A DNA stretch of 64,000 nt. Source: Chamaecrista fasciculata (taxonomy: Eukaryota > Streptophyta > Magnoliopsida > Fabales > Fabaceae). The position numbers were made by a program, and so were the translations under genes. The stretch covers positions 35,467 to 99,466 of the forward strand of contig QANZ01037658.1 of the NCBI GenBank assembly GCA_003254925.1, in the 5' to 3' direction. Below the pieces are notes generated by a model. It was given only the letters and a program-made list of their open reading frames with translations. It was not told where the DNA came from and searched no databases. Shown piece after piece: positions 33,890 through 44,586 of this stretch (position 1 is the first letter of the stretch; each line of letters opens with the position of its first letter).

Positions 33890-34111
33890 AGCATTGTGCA
33901 TAAAAAGCATATATATATGACATGTAGCCTCCACTGGACATGCAATAGCAACATATAGCTCACAATGAAGTAGAGTTCACATGAACCTTGATTACAGCAC
34001 ACTCAAATGGAGGGCCTTTCTCACAGAGTTCTAGAAGTAAACACACTGACCTCACTTATATAAATACATTGGTTGCTAATTAAGTTTTCACAATATTTTT
34101 ATATATTCAGA

Positions 34112-37100
34112 TTATTCAGCAGTACCAGAAGTAGTTGTTGGAATATAGGCAGTGGGGATTACAAGGAGATCCCTTTCCTTTTTGAAAGTGAAGCCAAAAG
34201 CTCCAGTCATGTCTAGGGTTTCTGGGGTAGTTCCGGCTGGAAGTTCCCAATTAAAATAGTAAAGCAATTGAGCAAGAGGAAGCTCAAGATTAGGCAAAGC
34301 AAAAACCAATCCAGGACAGATCCTCTTGCCTGCACCAAAAGGCTTATACTCAAAGTGAGAGCTTGTGTAATCAATTCCAGAACCCACAAACCGCTCAGGC
34401 TGAAATATCTCAGCTTCATTCCAATGCTTTGGGTCCCTCAGAATTGCCCATAAATTCACAAACACTTGGGTTCCTTTAGGAATCATGAACCCTTCAATCT
34501 CACAGCTCTCTCTTGCCTCTCTTGGAACTGCCATAGGAAGTGGAGGATGAAGCCTCAGTGTCTCTTTGATCACAGCTTTCAGGTAATCAAGTTTCTGAAG
34601 GTCTGCTTCCTCAACATACCCTTTGATGCCAAAAACTTGTCTGACTTCTGCTTGTGCTTTTCTCATTGTTCTTGGGTTCTTCAGCATCTCTGACATTGCC
34701 CATTCTAAGGTCACAGATGATGTCTTAGTTGCACCAACAATCATGTCCTGCACCACCACCACAATTTTCCTACATGAGCTAACTGATGTACATTTATGAG
34801 TATGTTAAATAAAGTCCCACTTTTCTTGGCAATAATAATTTTTAAATTGGTTTAAATAAGTTTTATATCAGTTTAAATGCCCCGTCGGTGTCTACATCAA
34901 TATTGTTGAGAAGGTGATCAATTAGTCAATCTTTATTTATTAAGGTAGTTGGTCAGTATTTAGTTTCTATATTAATTGGGTGGTTGAGTAGTTGAGTCTT
35001 AAAAGTATTAGGTGCTTCTCTAGAGTATTTATATGGGTGCAATCTTCATTGTATTATTATTAAGAACTTATTCAATGAAATATATTTTTAACATGGTATC
35101 TGAGCCAAGTTGATCATAGGACCTGTGGGTTATGGGCCCACCACTCTTCCGAATATTAGTGTAATACAAAAATGCTTTGTTAATTTCTCTACTCCTAACT
35201 ATCATCAGTCCTAGAGTATGTTGCTTTCTAATTTTCTGAGGGGTTGTAGAATTTCTGTTAAGGACAATATTCTTGTGACGTGGCCAAACTATATTCATAT
35301 ACAAATGATGGAGATTGTGCCCTAGGGCCAATCATTTTATATGTATGAACATATGTTTTAATTAATTTATGGATGATAAATTATGTCGTTATCATATTAT
35401 TAGCATGTTTACTATGATAGCAATCCCTGATTAATTATGTGATAATTATTCTAAACTGTCCCTGGTCGATTATTCATGTGGGAATGTGAATGAACTAAGA
35501 CCGACATGACTTCGGTGTATGGAGATACATGCATACGATGCTTCACGAGAGTCATGGTGCAATGAGTAAAGGGTTACAAGTTGCTGGACCGACCCGGAGA
35601 GTCCTGCATGGGTTTTAGTCATAAGCTAGCATCTTCTGTACACCTGTCACGATGCCCTTAGACCTGAGGTCATGACTATTCCGGCGTTGTAGATACTGAA
35701 CTTTGTCCTAGTCCAACGTTGCCCGTAGCAGGGTACCCATACAGGCTAGGTACAGGTTTAGTTGTTTGTCGTGCTGAGGAATGTGGTTGACCAAGATGGA
35801 ATTTTGTCCCTCATTAAAGATGAGAGATATTTAACTGGCGCCCTCGATGAGTATGTCCAAGGAATGTGTGGCCACACAAGGAAATGGGACTAACTCAAGG
35901 AATCGAGAAAGTTATGGTTTGAATTAAGGATGACTTTCCCGTGCCTTATCCATGACCAAAATATCATGTGACAATTGGGATTAAGACAAGGTGGTACTAA
36001 GGTTTAGTCGTTTTGGCGTTAAAACGATAACTCACGTGTTTTAGGTAGTCGTGATGGCTTGCTAGAGTCCGCTCTCGACTTGTGAGTCATAGAGATGGCT
36101 TGCTGCCAACTTCACGTGGGGCCTGCTGGGTCACACACGAGCAGGATCAAGATGCCGTGATGGGACACGAATTAGGGTTAATTCGTGAGTCACTTTGGTG
36201 ACACAATTTAAGACATAGTTGAGTGTCTTAGGACATGAAATTTTGTCTTAAATAATATCTACGTTTATATATTTAAATCTATTAGACAAGTTTAAATATA
36301 TTAATTGTTAAATAGTTAATTTGGTTAATCTATTTGCAATTAAATTCTTGTTTGAAATATTAGGGAATAATAAATTAAATAAGCTTCCTAAAAGTTAGGA
36401 TATTATTGATTTATTAAATTCTTTAATATTAGAGGACAAGGGAGTGAGGGTGGCGCCTCATAGGATCTTAATTTAATTAATGGAAATGTTTTGTTAATTA
36501 AATCAAGATTTAAATTTGAATTCAAGATTTGATTTTGTTTTCAAGATTCAAGTTTGAATTAAAGATATTAGGGTAATATTTTAATTCAGTATTATTAGAG
36601 AATTTGAATTCAAGATTCAAATTTGAATTAAAGATATTAAGGTAATATTTTAATTCAATTTGTTAGGGAAATTAATAGTTGGTTATAACTTCCTAAGAGT
36701 TAGGGTTGTTATTTTAATTATTAAATTCATAAGAAAAGAGTGTGAGGATGGCGCATGGATTGGGATTCAAATACAAGATTTGATCTTGCATTTTGAATTT
36801 AAATAATGCAAGTCGAATTTTTGGGTTAGAATATTAAGGTAATATTTTAATTATAAATTCAACTCCTCATGACTCATTCCAACCAATAGGGATTGAACAT
36901 TCAAAATTTAGTTTTCAAGATTTGATCTTGAAATTTAAATTTAAATTGCCTATTAGTTTTGAATTATAATATTAGTGTAATATCATAATTCAAGATTTAG
37001 GGAATCCCTATTTTCTTTATTATAATTCCCTAATTTCATGAGTTAGGAAATTAACTCTATTTAAACACACACTAGGCAAGTCGCCTAATGCAATTCATTC

Positions 37101-38575
37101 TCTAGAGAGAGAAAAATTTCGACTCACCCTAACTTTAGAGAGAGAAGTCGACTTTCTTCACAGAGAGAGAAAGTTTGACCTACACCTTATAATTTTAGGG
37201 TTTTTGTGTGTGAGTTGCGCCACCCTAGTTCTTGAATTCAAGAAGTGTTCTTGAATCCAAGATTGTAGATTGGTTCCCGTATTCTCTTGGGAAGAAGAGA
37301 AGGAGGCTAGCACCTGGGCATCTGTCAAATTGCTCGTGCGAATCACCGGCAGAGGAAGGACACTCGCAGTGGACTTCTCAGATTCGCGGATTCAAAAGCC
37401 ACCGATTAAAATTTAGGTATACATCTTCCTATACTAGTATAAATATAGTTAGTGGATCCTGGAAGGGAATTATAGAGTGGCCAAAAATTTTAATTTACCG
37501 TTGTCTTCCGCTGCGCTGCCTCTATAATTTCCCAACAACAAATTCCCTTACACTAACTAGCTAGCTAGATGATCTTTTGCTACAAAACACAATCAACCAT
37601 GTTGGTTTTACCATCAATCTGTGTAAAAACCTGCCAATCATGAGAATAGATAGATATGTAGGCATGTTAGAGATGGATACTAACCAAAATTACAGCTTTG
37701 ATATTGTCCATAGTCAAGGGAAATTCAAGTTCACCCTTCTCTTTGAGATTCATCAGAACAGAAAGAATACCCTGTGCTTCACCATCTTCAGCCTTCAAAG
37801 CCACCCCTTTGATGATATTTTCAAGAACCTTATCAGTTTTCTGATGCAGCTTGTGGTACTTACGCGTCTCTCCCGCGATGTCATGAAGCCACTTCTGAGA
37901 AGGAAACAACTCAGTGAAACTGAACCCTGCAGCATCATGTGTAACCTGCTGCACAACCTCAATGATTTTCTTTTGCTCCTTGAACCTCTCACCAAAAGCT
38001 GCCCTTGCAATGATGTCAAACATCAAGCCATAGATCATCTCACTGAGGTTAATGCATGATCCAATGTTGTCAGAAATATTAGCCCTCAAGTTTGCCATTT
38101 CTTGTTCTCTGATTGAATGGTAGGATCTCACTCTCCTAGCACTTAGTAACTCCAAAGTGCATAGCTTCCTCATCTGCCTCCAGTAATCTCCATAGGGAGA
38201 AAGGGCAATCCCAGTGCTTCCATAGCTGACAATGTCTCCGGCAAACGAATGAGGCCTCTGAGCAAAAATGAGATCATGGGTTTTGTAAATATGCTTAGCA
38301 GCTTCTGCAGAAGAGATAAAAATGGTGGATTTCTCACAGAGCTTGATGTTCATGACAGGGCCATATGTTTGTGCCAAGTCTCTTAGACGTTGATGGGGTA
38401 GATGAGAGCCAACTAGATGGTGGATGCTTCCAATGATTGGAAGCTTCCATGGCCCTGGAGGAAATTTAAGCTTTGAATTTGAAGTTTTGGTACTTCTTCT
38501 TCCTTTTAACACCAGAACATAACAAGTGAGTATTAACAAGCTAAGTATGAGAAACCATGGCAGCTCAAGCTCCAT
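34112..38575 (-). CDS. CYP71D-like cytochrome P450, gene 2
   Basis: Exons 38575-37685 and 34747-34112 join in phase 0 (GTTAGT...TGCAG) to give 508 aa. N-terminal anchor MELELPWFLILSLLILTCYV, hinge PPGPWKLPIIGS, helix C YGDYWRQMRK, KETLRLHPP (ExxR), FQPERF and haem loop FGAGKRICPG are intact. The I-helix reads VGATKTSS where gene 1 has VGATETSS: codon AAG replaces GAG, so the usual acid before the catalytic Thr is Lys. This residue normally helps deliver protons to bound oxygen, so activity may be lost or changed. The intron is about 2.9 kb because it contains a solo LTR (35306-37537) and a small LTR-PBS insertion (34904-35151); without them it would be about 450-700 bp, like gene 1. It is a tandem paralogue of gene 1 in the same orientation. 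Confidence 0.9.
34904..35151 (+). mobile_element. LTR plus primer-binding-site insertion in the P450 gene 2 intron
   Basis: A 190-bp LTR-like segment (TGTTGAGAAGG ... ATTTTTAACA) is followed directly by TGGTATCTGAGCC (35094-35106), a tRNA-Met type primer site, and only about 45 bp more. AATAT stands on both sides (34899-34903, 35152-35156), and the intron of P450 gene 1 lacks the insertion. There is no second LTR. Confidence 0.6.
35306..37537 (+). mobile_element. Solo LTR (2,232 bp) in the P450 gene 2 intron
   Basis: Begins TGATGGAGATTGTGCCCTAG, ends ATAATTTCCCAACA, with the exact 5-bp duplication ACAAA (35301-35305, 37538-37542). The flanking intron aligns with P450 gene 1 on both sides (ATATTCATATACAAA and CTAGATGATCTTTTGCTA). 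It is in antisense orientation to the gene. It matches the LTR remnants at 3922-4333 and 911-949. The short open frames inside have no similarity. Confidence 0.95.
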
Positions 38576-38670
38576 GACTATGAGAAGCTCGCTCTTAATT
38601 TAGTGCTTCTCAATGTTCTTGTCGATTGGGTATATCCCTAAGCTTCTTATTAATTTTCATAATAAACCAT

Positions 38671-38680
38671 TCTATATAAG
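38671..38680 (-). promoter_or_regulatory. TATA-like box of P450 gene 2
   Basis: CTTATATAGA on the minus strand, about 100 bp upstream of the ATG at 38575. Confidence 0.4.
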
Positions 38681-38689
38681 TGTACTTGA

Positions 38690-39228
38690 TCGAAATGTTG
38701 TTTTCAACAATTAATCATGTTGCTTTGACCAGCTTAGGCTTAATTATATTTAACATATATTATTACTTTATGTTGCAAGTTGGCAGCAAAAATAGTCAAA
38801 TACTGCTTAAATAATACTTGTGAAAAGCTTTCACGTACGTAGCCTCCCTTCATAATTTAATTTTTCAAAGAATCTTACCATACATATTCGCTCATCGAGT
38901 CATCTCCTTCATTTTAAAATTTTCTGGTCACACCATATACAAGATTATTCCTTTGAAGATAGACTTCATTATATATATATAATAGAAGTTTTAGCAGCAA
39001 AACTGATAAAAATTGTTGCCAAGTTACATCAATAGTAGTTGTGAACAGCAAAAATACTGCTTAAATAATACTTTTGATAAGCTTTCACGTACCATCATAA
39101 TTGAATATTTCAAAGAATCTTACCATACATATTCTCATCTGCTTCATTTTAAACTTTTCTGGTTAGATCATATATATATATATATATATATATATGAGAT
39201 TAACCCTTCTATAAGTTATTCAAGAAAA
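38690..39228 (-). repeat. P450 gene 2 upstream region with a tandem duplication
   Basis: A block of about 150 bp (AGCAAAAATA, ACTGCTTAAATAATACTT, AAGCTTTCACGTA, CAAAGAATCTTACCATACAT, TTCATTTTAAA.TTTTCTGG) occurs at about 38785-38943 and again at 39048-39172. A related copy lies at 25560-25705, upstream of P450 gene 1. It could carry regulatory elements, but no defined site is claimed. (AT)n runs separate the copies. Confidence 0.6.
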
Positions 39229-39476
39229 GCCAAAGTATAAATTTGGTCTTATATCTTTTGCTCAGTTCCCAATTTAGTTATATATCTTTGTGTCAGGTCC
39301 AAACTCGGTCTCATAATATTTTTTTGTTGCAGATTTGATTTCATATATTTGGATGAGGTGAAACTAACGGTGTAACCTTTTATAAAGATATAAGACAAAA
39401 AATGTAACAAAAAAATTATATTAGACCAAATTAGGAACTGAGAACAAAAAATATGGGACCAAATTTTTACATCAGG
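39229..39476. mobile_element. Fold-back MITE, 248 bp
   Basis: Left AAATTTGGTCTTATATCTTT and CTCAGTTCCCAATTTAG pair with the right end (reverse complement AAATTTGGTCCCATATTTTT and CTCAGTTCCTAATTTGG). The TSD was not resolved. Non-coding. Confidence 0.6.
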
Positions 39477-39805
39477 GATGACGATAAACTTCATTATGTA
39501 TCTAATATGGCAACCACTCCTAAAGATAAAAATTCACTAGGAAAACAATTGATAAAAATAATTTAAGGACCAAAGAGACAAAAATAAGCTAATATGAAGG
39601 TTAAAAAGGTATAGTAAAACTAACAAAGAAAATTAGAAGTTGTTAAAATTCTAGACCATCTCAATCATATCCCTCCAATTAACCAGGATTTTTTAAAAAA
39701 AATGGTTTGTAATTGTTTTCTGACCATCATAATCTATCTCACTACATTCATTAATTGATTAATCAATCAATAATTAAGACCGTAACTAATAATATGAATG
39801 TTGAA

Positions 39806-40066
39806 TTTTTTTTTTTCCTCAAACATAATTCATTCAAAAATAAGGAAAGCTAAACAAAATACAAACAAAAACACATCAAAATAATCAAATCCCTCCCTAG
39901 CATCAACAAGAAAACTAGAAAGAATATCATCTGACGAAGATGAGGGATTTGCAACCCATCCAAGAGGACTTATCTTCGTGTCAAACAAATTGGCAAGACA
40001 ATGAGCTGCCAAGTTAATGGATCTAGAGATCCAACTAAAGCTACAATCACCTAAAAAATTGGAATG
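39806..40066 (-). mobile_element. 3' end of a LINE with RNase H tail and poly-A
   Basis: The minus strand encodes FLGDCSFSWISRSINLAAHC and LANLFDTKISPLGW, the last helix region of the RVT_3 RNase H domain in plant LINEs, then a stop and a run of A residues (39809-39821 on the plus strand as T). This is the 5'-truncated form typical of LINE insertions. Confidence 0.6.
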
Positions 40067-40728
40067 TGCATGAAAATAATTGAAATGTGCATGAAAACAA
40101 TTTCATTTATAAGTCTCAAAAGTCAGAGAATTAAATGACAATGAACAATTAATGTCAAAGGCTGTTATGTATGTATTTAAATGCAAAATATTAGTTGGGA
40201 CATGAAAATTTCTAATAAATACAGAAAAAAAAAATGAATCAGAAGTTCTAGTATGTCCTATATATATATATATAGTAAGGATGATTCTGACAGACTTGCA
40301 TGATATTTGTCCGTTACGTAGACCCTTATTGGTAGCGATTTGGATCTCTATAATACACTATAGATATAGTGTCGAAAGAGAAAGGAACAAGTAAAAAAAG
40401 AGAGTGAGTCTCACTGACATTATGTAAGGTGTGCTCAATATAATATAGAGGATCCAAATTGTGATTGGTAGGGTTTTCCATAAATATATAAAGCACAACC
40501 AATCTGCTTGATGCTTTCTTTGTTAAAATATAATCACTCCATAATTTAATTATAAAGATTAAAATATATAAACTGTACAGCAATTTTCTTCGTCTTTATA
40601 CAATATATTATATTTTTTATGTTGACTTGATTTTGCCTTACTCTTTCTGTAGGTAGACAATATTGATAGTAAGTTGGACAGCAATTATTGCTTGAATGAT
40701 GCTTTAAAAAATAATAAATTAATGATTT
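40067..40728. other. Intergenic with a possible small fold-back element
   Basis: GATTTGGATCTCTATAATA at about 40338 and its approximate inverse TATATAGAGGATCCAAATTG at about 40443 could be the ends of a MITE of about 130 bp. Nothing else recognised. Confidence 0.4.
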
Positions 40729-42116
40729 TGTCACGACCCCTCTCTGGAGGCACGTGACCGGCACGGACATGGGCCTACCCCATGCCGTAAACCTACTCAC
40801 AGACAATCCATAAAAACATGCCTAACATAATCCTGATATGTCATGATGTATATATATATATATATATATTCCAAAGTACATGGACATAATAATCTCAGTG
40901 CCCACATGTAACTGTCAACTCAGACTATCGCCAAATTAATATAAATACCATTACAAACAGCCAACAAATACACGTTTAATCAATTTTTTACGTAAACAAC
41001 TTGCGCCAAATAATAATATACATAACCCTAAATCTTCTCCCTAAGTACTAGTGGAACTGACAGACTAGAACTTAACGCAATTTAATAAAGAATGAAGTAA
41101 CCACACGAGTAATGGTGTGGGATCTTGGTTGACTTCCTCCTAGATCTGAAATAGCGGCGTGATCTGGACCTGTACCTAAAAAAAATAATTAACGCAGGGT
41201 GAGTCAAAAACTCAGTGAGTGGCTAACCCATTTCAGTCGTGGTGTAGGACATCACCACATAGGGAGGGGGTCACCAATATGGTTAACATTCTTCGTCAAC
41301 AAATAACTTACATTAACGGCCATTTAGCCAAGTAATCCAACATATGCAGCGGTTAATACATAAAGCAAATAACAAGACTTGAACAATTTGACTAGAGATA
41401 GCTATTAAACCTTTAAAAGAATTTAAAATGCAAGAACAACCGAGTTTAAGGAACCTTATGGCCCAAAGAAATTTTAATAAAAACATACTTTGAAGATTCG
41501 TTCAAGAAAATAAACTTGTAATAAAGAGTTTAATAAATTAGATGATAAAATTAGTTTTCAAGTTTTGTTACAGTAAAGTTTGGAATTTCGTAACTCGACT
41601 TTCAAAACTCCTTTCAATAATCAAAACGTTTGATTGGTTAAAATATTTAAATCCTTCCAAGAAATATAATTCATAAGAGCCTTGCAATTAAGTCTTTTAG
41701 GATCATTGAGTGAAAGAAGAACTCATTAGTGACTGAGAGACTAAGTAAAATATCGTGATCTAGTAACAAGGAATAGTCATATGAAATTCCCGATTTGAAA
41801 TGAAACCCTCACCTTGTTTCAAAAACAAGTTTATATAAGGTCATGAACAACCAAATGATGACTACATCGATGGAATCTACCTGTAGGATAGCCAATATAT
41901 AATACAAAAATGGTTCAACCAATGCCATTCAGACAATCAAAGATCCTGAACTCACAAATTCACTTAGTGTTAATATAACAGAATTTAGCATCACAAAACC
42001 ATCAGCTCTCTCAGAATTCCAATATAAACCCATATTTAGCAATCAATTCACCACTTAGTCACAAGGTTTTCACATCATCAATATTTCAACTCTATCTCCA
42101 ACAATAGGAAGCACAC

Positions 42117-42420
42117 ACAGCATTGTCACAATCCGTGGGAACCGCACACAACTTTTCACCCATCGGAACCGCACATAGCATTATCTCAACCCGTGGGGAC
42201 CGCACACAGCTTTTCACCCATCGGAACCGCACATAGCATTATCTCAACCCGTGGAGACCGCACACAACTTTTCACCCATCGGAAAAGCACATAGCATTAT
42301 CTCAACCCGTGGGGACCGCACACAGCTTTTCACCCATCGGAACTGCACATAGCATTATCTCAACCCGTGAGGACCGCACACAGCTTTTCACCCATCGGGA
42401 CCGCATACAACATTATCTCA
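42117..42420. repeat. 58-bp tandem repeat, about 5 copies
   Basis: Units contain CTTTTCACCCATCGGAACCG and CATAGCATTATCTCAACCCG; spacing between equal positions (for example 42153 and 42211) is 58 bp. Each unit itself looks like two diverged half-units (CCCATCGGAACCGCACA / CCCGTGGGGACCGCACA). Confidence 0.9.
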
Positions 42421-42510
42421 TTCATTTCACAAACAATCAACAGTAAAGCACAAACCAAAGTAAAGATTTTCAATCAATATCATAGCTAGAGCTATGGGAG
42501 AGCAACCACA

Positions 42511-42670
42511 TACACAAACGCAAACCCAATAACAATCACAAACACAAATACAAATATAAATACAAGAACAAATATCAATGCAAATGCAACTACAAATACA
42601 AATACAAATACAATTACAATCACAAGTACAATTACAAATACAAACACGAATACAAACACAACACAAATGA
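42511..42670. repeat. Degenerate ACAAAT/ACAAAC hexamer tract
   Basis: About 160 bp of imperfect (ACAAAT)n with ACAAAC and ACAATC variants. The Cys-rich open frame read on its minus strand is a composition artefact. Confidence 0.8.
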
Positions 42671-44338
42671 AAGTACAAGCACGGACAAAAACACAATCCA
42701 GTCAGTCTACCCAAGACACACAACATTCAAAGAGGAATTAAACACTGTCACCATCTTATGTCTACATTTTATATGATCAAATAAAATATACAACTAGAAT
42801 TTCATGTTTCTCATCACTTATAGGAATCAATAAAATTCACAAAGAAAAAGTAAAGCACACATATAGGAATATCACCAGGTCTATGGGAAGCCCAACAACA
42901 TTGACAACCTTGTAAAGAAAATCAATCAAAATACAAGGATATGAAGATGACAATAAATTCATCCAACACTTGTCAAGGCCAACTTATAGAAACCCAAATA
43001 ATTAAGAACACCACCTCCTTCATCATTTATAAATAACTCAAGTAGTATTGCAAAATCAAGATTTCCACCATAAGGGAAATTCCCACCAATTTGAACATAT
43101 ATCAGCCTCCGCCCTCCATTGGGGAGTAATACAAATAATCATCTCATCCCACTGTCGGGAAAATAAGTCATACACAATAATTCATCCACAACCAGTAATA
43201 ATTATCTCAAAATAATTTAATTCCAATTCGATCACTCACCACCATCAGCGAAATATTTAAAATGCAAAGACTTACATCCAAAAGTACTCAAGGTTCCCAA
43301 ATTTCAACGAACTGTCAATGAAGAAGTTAGTTCACAATATAAATGAATTTCATCGTCAATCAAGCCCTCACACGAGGCAAGGAGGAAAAAGCCACTCACC
43401 TCGATCCAGAGAATCGATAACCGCACCTTCTAGCTTTCGGCCAACGATCGGTGTAAACAACTCTATAAGTACATTCACAAACAAGGATTCAATCAATATA
43501 CTACTAGAATCACCTCCAAATGACCCAAAGGTCCAACCCTTCACAAGTTATCATCCTAACCCCTAGTAGCAAATCTTTACTAAAAGAACTTATCCAATCC
43601 TCATTCACACCCACCTAGGACCCTAATATTTAAACAAGAGACCAACAAGAGACTTGAGTATCAATTTGGGAGCTTTAAGAATGATCTGAAATCCAAGAGT
43701 TAAAATTAGTTTATAAACACTTTCAAAAAAATCAAGACCATAAGCCAATCCCACAACTTGAGAAGTTATTTCCTTTGAAGTTGAACATGAATACAATGAT
43801 TCCAACTTTTGAAATTTAAGATTATTACTTCAAAACTCTCCATAATCCCAAAAATTCCATTTAGTTCATCAAAACTATCAAAATAATTTATAGGGACCAA
43901 AATGTAACGTTCAAGTTACATCTCAAGATTTTGAATTTCCAATATACACTTTCTAAATTCAAACCAATAGAATAGAACTCATTATCATCCTTAAATAAAC
44001 TTAGTAGAACCATCAATTTCAAGAAACAAGAATAATTTGACAAGAATCCAAACTTAAAGTGTACCCTAGATTTCCTATTGGCTCCAAATTTGATCCAAGT
44101 GAATCCAAACTTTAATCAATGTTTTGGAATGTTGGAAGCATCACAAAGTGAGTAAAAGTCCAGCAGAAATTTCAATAAAAATCAGAAAATCGCAGCTCCA
44201 CACGTTGGACCAAAAACTAGAAGTTAAAGTGTGTAAATGGGGTTTATCGGATCCAAGAATTCATTGAAGTGAGACTAACATCAAGCCACTCATATAGAGA
44301 GTTTAGAAGTGTTAAAATGCATCTCAAGAGGAGTAAAA

Positions 44339-44579
44339 TGTGAATTATTAGTAAACAGAGAGAAAAGCGGAAGTATGTAATAGAAATGAAGAAAAGAACT
44401 TGTATATTATTCACACTGAAACCGTTTAAATACACAGTCACTAAGGACAAAAACGTAAATTCCTCCTAACCACCTGAAACAAACTCACGAACTACTTCTA
44501 ACAGAAAAGTAGAAATGATCCTGTACACCTCTTCTAACTAAAACTAATCTACACCAAACCATAACTGTACACGTCATCA
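44339..44579 (-). repeat. 3' LTR of the young copia element
   Basis: Minus strand TGATGACGTGTACAG...AATAATTCACA; no mismatch seen against 48460-48700. Confidence 0.93.
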
Positions 44580-44586
44580 CCCCCCC

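Noticed and set aside
42117..42420. CRISPR-like regular spacing of repeats
   Set aside because: The 58-bp units are contiguous with no unique spacers and lie in a plant transposable element; it is a minisatellite.
42427..42726. Cys-rich 99-codon minus-strand frame with repeated CICIC pattern
   Set aside because: It is the translation of the degenerate ACAAAT repeat inside the large non-coding element; composition explains it fully.
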